Shown one piece after another: positions 23,269 to 34,363 of a DNA stretch of 64,000 bases. Under the pieces are notes generated by a model. That model was not told where the DNA came from. It saw nothing but the letters and a program-made list of their open reading frames with translations, and did not search any database. The first letter of the stretch is position 1, and the number at the start of each line of letters is the position of its first letter. The DNA is from Cephalotus follicularis (lineage: Eukaryota; Streptophyta; Magnoliopsida; Oxalidales; Cephalotaceae), in contig BDDD01000366.1 in assembly GCA_001972305.1 (NCBI GenBank), forward strand, positions 227,016-291,015, written 5' to 3'. Position numbers and translations under genes: made by a program.

Positions 23269-24534
23269 GTATGCATTGCATGCATTTCATGTAGTATACA
23301 TGTTAGTAATGCCCTAACCTTGCATGTGAAGGTAGATGGTGCCTCCAGTCGGGGTAAAGGAAGAGAGATCTCCCCACCACATGTGGATCAAAAACTGCCT
23401 CCTATTAGACCTGGTGTGCAGGTTAACCCTGGGATGGTTGGACAAGAGACTGGACCGGCTGTGGCAGCCGATCTCCCGGCAGCGCATTTAGCAGCGCAGG
23501 TACCTCCTCCAATTGGTACTGGTAGTCAAGCGGAGTGGATGCAGTTTGCAACGATGATAGCACAAGCTTTGAGTGGATCTCGACCTCAAGCTTTACCGGT
23601 TGAACGTTTGCAACGTTTAGGCTCTACAACCTTCGAGGGAACAGATGATCCAGCGGATGCAGAGGAATGGTTGAATCATCTTGAGATGTTCTTTGTACAG
23701 ATGGGAGTTTCCGACGAGTCGCGTGTTGGACTTGCCATCTTCTTGGTAAGGAAGAATTCTCTTCGATGGTGGGAAGCTCTCCAAGCTAAGCATACCGATG
23801 TTGCTATGATCACTTGGGATGTTTTCAAGCAAGAGTTTCGTCAGTACTTCTTCCTGGCTACCTTCATGAAGGAGAAGGGGAGAGAGTTTTTGCACTTGCG
23901 TCAGGGGAATATGACCATGACCCAGTATGAATACCGCTTTATGGAGTTGTCTCATTTTGCTCCGGCTTTGGTTGCAGACCAAGAGGAGAGGTGCGAGAAA
24001 TTCTTGGATTGGTTGAGGCCCGAGGTGAGACATACTGTGGCAGCAACCAACTGGACTATCTTTGGAGATTTGGTGGAATCTGTCAAGAGGGTTGAGCAAA
24101 GTATTGTTTAGCAGAGGAATGGCCAAGAAAGGTGACAGAAGAGAGATGGGCAGCAGGCTGTTCAAGGGGAGGGATTTTCCCGAGGACAAGGGAAATGAAG
24201 AAGACGTTTCTCCCACAATCAAGCTGACGGTGGAAACCGGGGACAGGCTAAGTCTGATGGCCAGGGGACGTTTTCTTCACAGCAGATTAGTCCTCCTACA
24301 GCCAGTGGTGCACAATAGAGCAAGCACCCGAGTTCATCAGTTTCTCAACAGCCTCCTAAGTGCCAGAGGTGTGGTCGCTTCAACTTTTGCAACTGTAAGG
24401 CAGAGACCCGTGAATGTTTTCAGTGTGGCCAGGTTGGGCACATCAACGCGAATTGTCCACAAGCTCAGCAGACCTCGACGACACCTGGACCAGCTGCTTC
24501 TGATAGACAACCTGCGGGAGCCAGAGGTGGATCG
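23242..24534 (+). pseudogene. gag: Element C gag with capsid domain and zinc knuckle
   Basis: The open stretch 23242-24111 encodes the capsid domain: ADAEEWLNHLEMFFVQMGVS, the W-containing NSLRWWEALQAKH, FKQEFRQYFF, EFLHLRQGNMTMTQYEYRF and FLDWLRPEV. The upstream 30 or so residues are probably leader read-through. The true start may be the ATG near 23336 in another frame, which would imply a frameshift. Beyond the TAG at 24109-24111 the same frame continues with stops near 24133, 24196 and 24316, then a CCHC knuckle, [14 protein letters not shown], at 24415-24456. Gag and pol share frame 1, as expected for a single polyprotein. Confidence 0.85.
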
Positions 24535-27474
24535 ATGGCTTCGCAAGTGGGATCATCCAGGGCTAGTGGAAGTCGTCAACAGGGTAGACTAGCGGCAACA
24601 GCTAGAGTCTATGCTCTTAACAGAGAAGATGCTCTCGGATCCCCGGACATGGCTATAGGTAAGGCTTTTATCTTTGGCAGAGATGCCACGGTTTTGTTTG
24701 ACATGGGAGCCTCTTTATCTTTCATTGGCCATGCATTTTTCATACATGCATGTGGAGTGTTAAGTTCCCTGGAAAAAGAGATCATTGTATCTGTTCCTAC
24801 GGGCCAGAGTTACCGTGTAGAACGAGTCTACAGAGGTTGTGATGTTGTGATCAAGGAACGGAGTTTTGTAGCCGACCTTATCCCCTTCAAGATTGAGGAC
24901 TTTGATGCCATCCTGGACATGGATTGGCTGGTAAGGCAGCGAGTAGTGGTCAATTCTTTGCGTAAGGTTGTTTTCTTTTGCTTGCCCAACGAGTCAGGCA
25001 TGGAGTTAATCTGCGAGCAGCGCTCGACACCTCTAAAGTTGAAATCGACTATGGTTGCACGTAAGGCTTTGGGTAAAGGTGCGCAAGGATTCTTAGCTCA
25101 TGTGGTGGATACTCGGATGTCTAAGCCAGAGGTAGGGGACATACCCGTGGTTTGTGAGTTTCCCGATGTCATCCCCGATGAGTTACCAGGTCCTCCTCCG
25201 GATAGGGAAATAGACTTTGAGATTGAGTTGATCCCTGGTGTGGCTCCTATATCCCTTGCTCCTTACCGTATGGCACCTGTAAAGTTGAAAGAGCTAAAGG
25301 TACAGTTGAAAGACTTGTTGGATAAAGGATTTATCCGACCTAGTAGTTCTCCATGGGGTGCTCCGGTCCTGTTTGTGAAGAAGAAGGATGGAGCTATGCG
25401 TTTGTGTGTCGACTATAGGCAACTCAACAAGGTCACTGTTCGTAACAAGTAGCCGTTGCCAAGGATAGATGAATTGTTTGATCAGTTGCGAGACGCCTAT
25501 GTGTTCTCTAAGATAGATCTTCGGTCTGGATATCACCAGTTGAAGGTGAAGGAAGAGGATATTCCGAAGACAACCTTTAGATCTCGTTATGGTCTCTATG
25601 AGTTCTCAGTTATGCCGTTTGGATTAACCAATGCACCGGCCGCTTTCATGGATTTGATGAATCGAGTATTCCAACCCTTCTTGGATACCTTTGTGGTGGT
25701 GTTCATAGACGATGTGATGGTATACTCGCGGAGTATGGCTGAGCACGAGGAACACCTGAGGATTGTTTTGCAGACCTTGAGAAATCATGAGTTGTATGCT
25801 AAGCTCAGTAAGTGTGAGTTTTGGTTGGACAAGGTTGTGTTTTTGGGCCATGTGATCTCGGGCCAAGGTGTTGAAGTGGACCCGAGGAAGGTTGAAGCCG
25901 TGATGGCTTAGGAAAGACCCAAGAGCGTACCTGAACTGCGCAGTTTCCTTGGACTTGCCGGCTACTACGAAAGATTCGTGGAGGGATTCTCGGCAATAGC
26001 GGCTCCTCTGTCGAAGTTGACAAGGAAGGATGTGAAGTTCGTTTGGTCAGAGGACTGGAGGTTGGTTAAGTTAATGAAACAAGTCAGAGAGGGTTATCGG
26101 GCTGACTTCCACATCAGAGGTGATGGTGCTCTGATGTTTGGGAAGAGGATATGTGTACCACATGTTGAGACGATCAAGCAAGAGATCCTGGAAGAAGCTC
26201 ATCATTCTCCTTGGTCAAAACATCCTGGAAGTACCAAGATGTATCATGACCTAGGGCAGTCTTTTTGGTGGCAGGGCATGAAGCGTGATATTGCCAGGTT
26301 CATTGCAAGGTGCTTGACGTGCCAGAAGGTGAAGGCTTAGCGACAAAAGCCTTCAGGTCTTCTTCAACCGCTTCCTATTCCAGTATGGAAATGGGACAAC
26401 ATATCAATGGACTTTGTCACAGGTTTTCCTCGGACGAGGAGCAAGCACGATGCAATCTGGGTGATTGTTGATCGTCTGACCAAGTCTTCTCACTTCATCC
26501 CTATAAGGACGAACTTCAGTTTGGACAAGTTAGCTCGGTTGTATGTTGACGGTGTGATCAGGTTACATGGGATCCCCAGCAACATAGTTTCAGATAGGGA
26601 CCCGAGGTTCACATCAAGATTCTGGCAGAGCTTACAGAGGACGTTGGGTACGGAGTTACGACTCTTTACGGCGTACCATCCTCAGACCGATGGGCAGTCT
26701 GAGCGTGCTATCCATATTCTTGAGGACATGTTGAGAGCCTGTGTCATGGATTTCTGAGGAATTTGGGATGACCATTTGACTTTGATCGAGTTCGCCTACA
26801 ACAACAGCTATCAGGCGAGTATTGGTATGGCTCCTTATAAGGCCTTGTACGGCAGACATTGTCGAACCCATTTGTGTTGGAATGAGGTGGGGGAACACCA
26901 GTTGTTAGGACCAGAGTTGGTACAGGAAGCAGCATAGAAGGTAAAGGTGATCCGAGATAGTTTGCGTGCGGCCCAGAGTAGGTAGAAGAGCTACGCAGAC
27001 AAACGCCGTAAGGACTTGGAATTATTTGTAGGTGACAAGGTTTTCCTCAGGGTATCACCTTACACAGGGATTGTTCATTTTGGCAAGCGTGGGAAGCTTA
27101 GCCCAAGGTACATAGGTCCCTTTGAGATCGTGCAAAGGATCGAACCAGTGGCTTATCGTCTGGCGTTGCCCGAGGAGATGGCCAGAGTGCACGACGTGTT
27201 CCACGTATCCGTGCTGAGGAAATAAGTTATTGATCCTTCCCATGTGTTGACCGAGCCAGTGGTGTTGTCCGAGGAGGATTTACCAGTGTTGGCTTATGAG
27301 GAAGCCCCAGAGCAGATCTTAGAACGTCGAGAACTGGTGTTGAGGAACAAGACCATTCCCTTGGTGAAGATCTTGTGGAGAAATCATGTAGCAGGGGAGG
27401 CTACCTGGGAACGTGAGGACCAGATGAGGGAGTGCTACCCTGACTTGTTCCCTGGACCAGAGCTGGAATTTTGA
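24535..27474 (+). pseudogene. pol: Element C pol: protease, RT, integrase, chromodomain; RNase H deleted
   Basis: All domains are in frame 1. Protease active site is DMG at 24700-24708 in place of DTG/DSG, one base from ACG, so it should be inactive. RT has [34 protein letters not shown] and catalytic FIDD at 25702-25713. After FVWSED (about 26058) the sequence jumps to a linker before the integrase, so the RNase H domain is missing. Integrase has HH-CC ([18 protein letters not shown]) and a complete DD35E: Asp 26410-26412, Asp 26593-26595, Glu 26701-26703. A chromodomain-like tail (ILWRNHVAGEATWERED) ends at 27474. In-frame stops lie at 25450, 25909, 26338, 26755, 26935, 26983 and 27223. No frameshift was found. 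Confidence 0.92.
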
Positions 27475-27488
27475 GGACAAAATTCCTT

Positions 27489-27501
27489 CAGGGGGAGAGG
27501 A
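27489..27501 (+). promoter_or_regulatory. Polypurine tract of element C
   Basis: CAGGGGGAGAGGA directly before the 3' LTR, the primer for plus-strand DNA synthesis. Confidence 0.85.
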
Positions 27502-29217
27502 TGTAACAACCCGCATTAATTTTTGGGCAAATTGATGTTTGGGGCTTGGGGGAAATTTTTCTTTTTCTCATTGGTTGTGGTCGGCTTGGGCTTCCCTTCT
27601 TGGATAGTGTTGGTTTGGCTTGGGCTTGGTGGAGGCCCAATGGTTTGTTATGCTTATGTGATGAAGAGATATTTGTATCGGTGTTGGGCTGTGTGCAAAG
27701 CTTACTTAGGAAGCTTTGGTAGTTGGCTTTCGGCAGACATCACATCCATCATCTCACGCCTGAAGAAGCATTTGAGAGAGTGAGCTTTCATCTTTCATCT
27801 TTCTTCCTTGTCTTTCTTCTGAAGCTTTGATTGCTATCTGAGGTTGGCGTTAGATTAGGGTGTCCCTGTAAGCCACGAGAAGGCTGCAGACATATGTTGT
27901 TGACATATTAAATACTCTTTAATCGTACATTCTTAGTTCCATTCATGTTTTATTGTGCATTTTAAATAAAAGATTGGCATTTGGCTATATGTATTATCCC
28001 ATACCGTCTCTACGGATCAATTGATCACCATGTCAATAGAATACACATATAGCGCCCTGTCCGTAAAGAGTTGGATCTCGTGCTTGAGAGGTTATGAGAA
28101 CGAGATCCTTACTCCCTTGTGACAAAAGTTCCAAGTCATAGTTTCACTCTCTTAGGGAAATTGATGAACCACAAAGACTTGCCGTGTTATGCTTGCTCCG
28201 AATGGTAAAGGAGGATGGATCATCTCATTGCCATTTGGGTTTTACCCTAAAGCTAGTGCGGGGTGCGTGCAGAGGCACGACACTGAACCGACCCACCATA
28301 GGTTATCTATTTTGAGAGTCAACACCTCTGTCAATAGAGTTCCTATTGTCGTGGTAGTGCTTAGTAAAAGGTGACTACTAGATCACATGTGATTTACGTT
28401 GTATCGTTAGACCTGAGCGACTGGCATACGTTGTGTAGTAACTGCTTGGCTTTGATTTCCGCATTCACCAGCACTAGCCACGTGCTGGCAAAAAGGTTGT
28501 CTTTGGACCTTGTGGGAGCTGCATTAAGATGTGTGGGCGAGTGCGCAAGATGGGATCGTCACACCCGTGTTGAGGGTTATAGGCTCTATAACATCTGTGA
28601 CCGTTGAAGACTTAAAGTCCTGGCCAGGCACTGGGAGATTGAGAACAAGAGGTTTCCGGGGATATCTCCCATAGTCTCAGTGCGTTCATAGAATTACAGT
28701 TATCGCAGTTTTACCTAGGGGTGACATTTATCCAAACCCTAGTTCGCGGTCGGAGCAGAGATGAAGAATGATACGCGGCACGCAAACTGATAAGAGTGAT
28801 AAAGTACTGGGGAACCGGTTAACGAATGATAGACGTGGTACTTTTTGGTCCGCGGATCCGGGGGTGATTATAGATCACACCTGGACTGTTAGCTGGATAG
28901 TCGTACCAGAATTTTGTGATGTTCAAAGAAATTTATCATCGTATCGGAAATCCACCGGGCTTTCGGGTCCCGCCTGATTATTGGAAAAGTGATGCATGCT
29001 GCACACATGCTCGCTTGGTGGTAAATCTAGTTTTTAACTAGTATATATTATTTTAACATTAGCGGTTTGTTTTTCGTTCTACTAATAGTCATCTTGATAT
29101 ATAAGAGATTTGAAGCCGGTGCATGATTTAATTTTATTAAATCAAAATTGAAAGAGATTTTAATTAAAGGAGAAACAAAATTAAAATTGAAAGAGATTTT
29201 AATTAAAGGAGAAAAGA

Positions 29218-29240
29218 AGAGAGAGAGAGAGAGAGAGAGA
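29218..29240. repeat. (GA)n microsatellite in D 5' LTR
   Basis: About 11 GA units. The 3' LTR counterpart at 35818-35850 is longer (about 16 units). Confidence 0.9.
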
Positions 29241-29426
29241 CTTAATTTTTATTAAGTCAATATGCATTTTAAAATGAATTTTTAAAAATCTCTCTCTCAA
29301 TCTCTCTGACACTCTCTCCCATCTCTCCCATTGCTTCTTCTTATAATGCACGACTTGTGCGTTTTGAGCAGAGGAGAGACGCACAAGGCGTCAAGCGCAC
29401 ATGGGGGCATTTTGGCCAGAGGAGAG

Positions 29427-29445
29427 ACCGGCGCTTCGCGCCGGT
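29427..29445 (+). other. GC-rich hairpin in D 5' LTR
   Basis: ACCGGCGC, loop TTC, GCGCCGGT: an 8-bp perfect stem. The 3' LTR copy near 36038 is decayed on one arm (GAGCCGG). Confidence 0.75.
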
Positions 29446-29683
29446 GGCTGTGAGAAGGCGAGCGACCATCCCTGGTAAGCCTTCTCCCTTCTCTCTCCTG
29501 TTTTCTCCCTTCTTTCTCCCTCTTTCTCTCTATGGCGGCAGATCGCATTTCTGCCGCCTCCCGCTGCCGGTGTCTCTTTCACAGCCTTTGGTCCCTGGTA
29601 GGAGGAGCCAACCTTTGGCTCTACCCATCTTGACCTTAGTTTAGGCGTTTCTGACGTTGTTTGGCTGGTTGTGCGTTTGCTGA

Positions 29684-29703
29684 GTCAACTCTGGCGAGTT
29701 GAC
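29684..29703 (+). other. Inverted repeat GTCAACTC / GAGTTGAC in D 5' LTR
   Basis: Perfect 8-bp arms with a 4-nt spacer (TGGC). The same arrangement occurs in the 3' LTR near 36296-36315. Confidence 0.75.
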
Positions 29704-29946
29704 GCGTCAGACTGCTGTGACTTGGCGTTCTGCACTGAGTCACGGCGAGTCTTGGGTTGGGGTGTGTTGGGCTGGTGTCGCTGAGCTGTTTGGTAGCTTG
29801 GCGGCCGGTGGTGACGAACAGCGAGTCAACCCCGTGACCCACAGCCAGCCGTTCTCTGCGTTCCTGGCCGAGTCTCGGCCACCAGCGTGTTCGTCGGGGT
29901 GTTGGCGTCCACATATGTCAAGGCTAGTCAATGGCGAGTTGACTGA

Positions 29947-29974
29947 GACTCACTGAGTCTGAACTCAGTGAGTC
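29947..29974 (+). other. Hairpin GACTCACTGAGT / ACTCAGTGAGTC in D 5' LTR
   Basis: Perfect 12-bp arms with a 4-nt loop CTGA. The 3' LTR keeps an 11-bp version at 36569-36596. The arms contain ACTCA/TGAGT units as in bZIP-type sites. Any protein binding is inference. Confidence 0.8.
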
Positions 29975-30412
29975 ACCGCCTCTGGCCGCCATGTTCTGGC
30001 CCGGTTCCGAGCGAGTCTCCTCCAGTTTAGGTTTGAGCGATCTTTTTCGAGTCCGTTGGTGTCAAGATCGGACCAAATGTGGACTGTCCAAAAACTGGCG
30101 GTGTTACCGGTAATCGGCATTTGCTATTGCAAGCGTGTAGCGGCAAAGTGGTGGAGCCTCCAACGTTGGTATGATTGCTTTGCTCTTACTTTTAATGTTA
30201 CCGACGTGTGTTTGGTTTATCTGTTTATGCATGCTTGTCCTTGTTTTTAGTTCGCTTGTTAATTAAACGGAGATCCTAGGCTTTTCTATTTGGTACTAAG
30301 ATGTAAGTGTGGACCATGACTTTCAGTCTTGGTGTTTTTGAAAAATTAAAATTATACACACTTGCGTCCTAGGATCAAATCGACCGGGAACCCTTGCCTG
30401 GTTTCCAACAAC

Positions 30413-30424
30413 TGGTATCAGAGC
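30413..30424 (+). promoter_or_regulatory. Primer binding site of element D
   Basis: TGGTATCAGAGC, initiator tRNA-Met type, 2 nt after the 5' LTR. Confidence 0.92.
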
Positions 30425-31834
30425 AATCCGTTTAATTTCAATTGGACTTTAATTTCGGTTTTGGTGGCCATTTTGGAATAATTAAAGTACCTAAAATTCT
30501 GGTTTAATTCCCTTCCCATGGTTGTTTTATAAAATAATTTTTTTTTGGGGAAACTAGGTTTTAAATAATCTAGCGGGAGGTTTACTGGAATGTCGGTGGA
30601 CTTGTGGAATTATTTCGATTAGCCATCGGAAATTGAAATTACTTGTGTTTATTTAAAGTCTATAGTGGATGTTGATGTTAAATGTCTTATGCATGATGGC
30701 TGGTTATGGGACTGGACCTACCTTTTGATTTCTTTTGTAGATGGTTTAATTTGCTTTGTTAACTTGTGCTTTTATTTGGTCTGTAATTTGGTTGCCTGCG
30801 AGCACCATTGATTCCTTATTTATATTTTTCTCTCTCTCCCTCCAATTTGTATTCTGTTCTTTATTTTTAAATGTATTTTGAGAAATTTCTTTTTGTAAAC
30901 AAAGAAGAGAAGAATAACAAAGGAGCTTGTAGAGGAAGATAAAGGAAATTACAAGACCAAGTGAAGGCCATGTATGCGTGGTGCATTTTGTAATAAAGTA
31001 GTTTTAAATAGTTCACCTAGGAGATCGAGTGGTCACATTGGCATGTGTGATCACTCATAGATTTAGTCCCTGGCCAGGCCATATATATTTCTAAGTGGGA
31101 AATAGGTTGCATGAGATGGATGTTTTCTCGTCAAGCATGCTAAGCCGCTCAATTGGATTGGAAGATAAAATCAATCTAATTAACGGCATGGTAAGTTCAA
31201 TTTGGAAGAGATATGGAGTTAGTGCAAAGGGATTCCATTATAGAAAGGATCAAAAGTTTTATATGGAGTTTGCCTACTTCCATTGTGGGAAGCTGAGGCA
31301 ATTGGAAGAGATATAATATGTTCCTATAGTCCAAAGCAGGAAATACCTTATGGTTAGGTACTTTCATGTTTTATCTAGTTTGCAATGTAAGTTCAATTTG
31401 AGTAGTTGGCTCATATTGTGAGACTAACATTTGTAACTCTTTGCAGGTTGCAACGAGACGCTAGACAGTTGAGAAAGTTGACAAAGCTATGGGCTGGCGC
31501 CATGATGATGTATCGAGGATTCACACCTATGTAGTTGGCGTTTATGAATTGTATATTTTTCTAAATGGTTATGTAATAAATATTTGATTTCTGTATATAA
31601 AGAACATTGTATGGAATTTTGTTTCCATGTCATATATGTATAAGATGAGCTGGAAGCTCAAATTTTTGGAATAAATTCTTAGTCTCATACATTTCAATGT
31701 TCTTGTTAGTGCAAGAGGCACGTGGACAGAAGAGATCTATGTCTTATACAATTACCATAACATTATATTAACAATTCAAAGAAACAAATTAATAAAAGAT
31801 ATAAATCCTTCATTATTATTGCATTGTTGATTAG
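30425..31834 (+). other. Element D 5' interior, unassigned (gag expected here)
   Basis: A Ty1/copia gag should lie here, but I recognise no capsid or zinc-knuckle motif. The stretch is AT-rich with no ORF over 75 residues. One ORF at 31095-31316 (73 residues) has no recognisable motif. A partial duplication of GTTCAATTTGGAAGAGATAT-like text occurs near 31195 and 31300. It could be decayed gag or foreign sequence inserted in the element. Confidence 0.5.
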
Positions 31835-34320
31835 GTCATCCTAGAGATGCTATGAAAACACAATGGTTAAGGATGATCTATGAGGACATCCAGGACGTGT
31901 GGTCCTCTCCAACGTGTGCACCATGTGTGATTGGTGTGATGACCAAATCTCCCTTCTCCGTGCGAGGAGATAGGATGGTGGACATATTAGGTTAAGTCCA
32001 CACCGACGGTAGTGAACCAATATCGGTTAATGCAAATGGAGATTTTGACTACTTCAATACCATCATCGGTGTTTTATCACGATTTTGGGTAAGTGTTTCA
32101 AGAGGAACACAAGTCTAAAATCCTAAGAAAGAGTCATGGATTTATGACTAGAATTATATAATGGTAAGGTCCATTATGTCTTTTATACATCTTCCAAATC
32201 TTTTTCTGGGTAATGCACTGCAGTTGGCAGAGCATATCCTAATCTGGATTCCTTTGAAATTCGTTCCCTCCAATATCGAGAGGATATCATATGATCAAGG
32301 AGATCATAAATGGAGGAAACCCAGCCTAAACCGTTTAAGAGTTAAAGGCTGTCCAGTTTATATAAGAAGGCGAAAACCTTCTAAGCTGGAGGCACGATTG
32401 AGACGTTGCCGATTTGTGGAATAGTCTAAGATGTGCTTAGGATATTACTTCTACCATCCATGTGAACAAATATGGTTTTATTTTTTGTACTACAAAATTC
32501 CAAGAGAAGGAACACCTGATTGCAGGAAGCAGTGGGAGTTAGGTGAAACAAAGAGAGTTTCCACCAGGTAGAAACCCACAGGATGATAAGGAACTAAAAG
32601 TTTATTCTTCTAAAGACATAATTGGGAAATGATCCCAATCTGAGATAGAGTCTCGGTAAGGAACTCCTCTAGCGAGGAGATCAGGCAAAGGTTTTCGACA
32701 ACATTTGAGAAATAAGGTTTTCTCATTAAGGCACTGACGAACCTAACGTCAGCGTGATGACGAGCCTGTTAGCTACAAGGAAGCAGTGAAGAGCACTAAT
32801 TCCAGGACACGATAAGAGATCATGAAATCTGAAAATGGCTCCATATACGCCTACCAAGTGAGGGACTTGGTATACGTACCCGAAGGGTTAAAATCCTATC
32901 AGATGCAAGTAAATCTTCAAGAGGAAGATTGGCGTTAATGGTAAAGGTTGAAACCTTTTTAAAGCGTAATTGGTCGCGAAAGGATATACACTAAGACAAG
33001 AGGTCTGTATACTGAGAACTTTCTGACCAGTTGCAATGCTTTAGTCCATTCGGATTATGCTTGCTTTTGCCTCTCATTGTGATAATGAGCTATGACAAAT
33101 GGATGTCAAGACAGTCTGCAAGAGTGACTATCTTGAAGAGGACATCTAAATGTCCCAAACCCGAGGGGTTTACATCCGAGGAGCATTTGCACAAGAGGTG
33201 CAAGATCCAAAGGTCTATGACCTTAAGCAAGCATCATGTAGCTGAAATATCCAATTTGATTTTATCAAAAATTTGGATAAGCCTAATGTCTACCGAAAAC
33301 AGGATAACCCAGAAATCACATTCTTGACTCTGTATGTAGAAGACATACTACACATAGAGAATGATATAGGTATGTTGAAGTACAGTTAAGCAAGAACTTC
33401 TCCACAAAGGATTTGGGAGAGGCTTTCTACGTTTTAGAGAATGAAGATCTAAAGAATAGATCGAGTAGATTGCTTGGACTTTCCCAAAGCCAGTACATCA
33501 GCAGAGTGCTGAAATGGTATGGAACGAATTCCATATATGGCTTACTGCCAATTAGCCAAGGAATTAACCTTTCCAATGAGGATGTCTTTTAAGACTTATG
33601 AGGAGAGGACACGCATGAATAGGCAACCTTATGCTTCGGCAATAGGCTCCATCATGTATGCCATACTTTGTACTTAGCCTGATGTCAATATGCCTAAGGG
33701 TATGGCTAGTCGATTTCAATCCAGTCCCTGTAAGAGACACAGGGACATAGTCAAGAGGATATAATGCCTGTGAAAGACTCAGGATTATTTCTTGACACAT
33801 AGAGAATATAGTAAATTGAGACGTAAGAGTTGGGTTAACTCTAGTTTCAATTGTGATCCGGATGATCACAAATTCATTTCAGGATATGTGGTGATCCTGA
33901 ATGAAAGTGCTGTGTGAGTGGGAGGAGTTTGTGGCAGTCAAAGACTGCAGACTTCACCAAAGAATAAAAGTATGTTGCAACCTGTGATATCGGTTATGGT
34001 AGCTGGTTTGGCTGCGGATGTTCATTGTGGAACTTTATGAGGTTCTATCTGCTGTTGTCCAGTTGTGCAGCATAGGGACGACGATGGGGCATTGCACAAA
34101 TCTTGGAACCCAGGTCTCATTACCGCCCAAACATATACAACAAAGGTATCATTTGATCGTGGAGATCATAGATGAATATAACGTCTAAAGAGAGATTTTA
34201 TTGAGGAAATATTGGAGACATCATGAGAGTAGACGTCAACATAAAGAGAGTCACGCGAGAAGCGAACTTAACAGACCCACTGACCTAGGCCATGAGCAAG
34301 CAGTGCTAGAGTGCGATATT
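31835..34320 (+). pseudogene. pol: Element D pol remnant: integrase, reverse transcriptase, RNase H (Ty1/copia)
   Basis: Shifts and stops abound, but the order is clear. A GAG-pre-integrase/zinc-like part (GHPRDAM.., CAPCVIG..TKSPFSVRGD) lies at 31835-31990, and the integrase N-terminal part (HTDG.EPISVNA) follows. At 32161-32424 is the C-terminal part: LPNLFLGNALQLAEHIL, KPSLNRLRVKGCPVYIRRRK, KLEARLRRCRFVE. The RT begins near 33085 with PEGFTSEEH and LKQAS. Its catalytic box reads YVED instead of YVDD at 33333-33344, then LGEAFYVL..LLGLSQSQYI. RNase H-type text follows (SIMYA..PDV near 33650, FISGYV near 33875). The element cannot be functional. Confidence 0.85.
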
Positions 34321-34350
34321 CTTAGGCTAGAGGTCTTCCTGGCTGGAGGG

Positions 34351-34363
34351 CCAAGGGGGAGAT
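34351..34363 (+). promoter_or_regulatory. Polypurine tract of element D
   Basis: CCAAGGGGGAGAT immediately before the 3' LTR, the typical Ty1/copia polypurine tract. Confidence 0.88.

Larger units (their letters stand above)
27848..30410 (+). mobile_element. Element D 5' LTR (2563 bp)
   Basis: It begins CGTTAGATTAGGG (TG changed to CG) and ends GGTTTCCAACA. It contains a GA microsatellite (29218-29240), a perfect 8-bp GC-rich hairpin (29427-29445), CTGGTAAGCC near 29470, and a region dense in GAGTC/TGAGTCA motifs from 29680 to 30020, including two perfect inverted repeats. Small ORFs are not conserved with the 3' LTR beyond general LTR similarity and are not genes. Confidence 0.9.

Noticed and set aside
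28189..28977. ORFs of 61-78 codons, one repeated at 34705-34890
   Set aside because: They are repeated because both lie at the same place in the two LTRs of D. The frames are short and no protein family is recognisable.
31095..31316. 73-codon ORF as a possible captured host gene
   Set aside because: No recognisable motif, and it lies within a heavily decayed copia element. Kept only as part of the unassigned segment.
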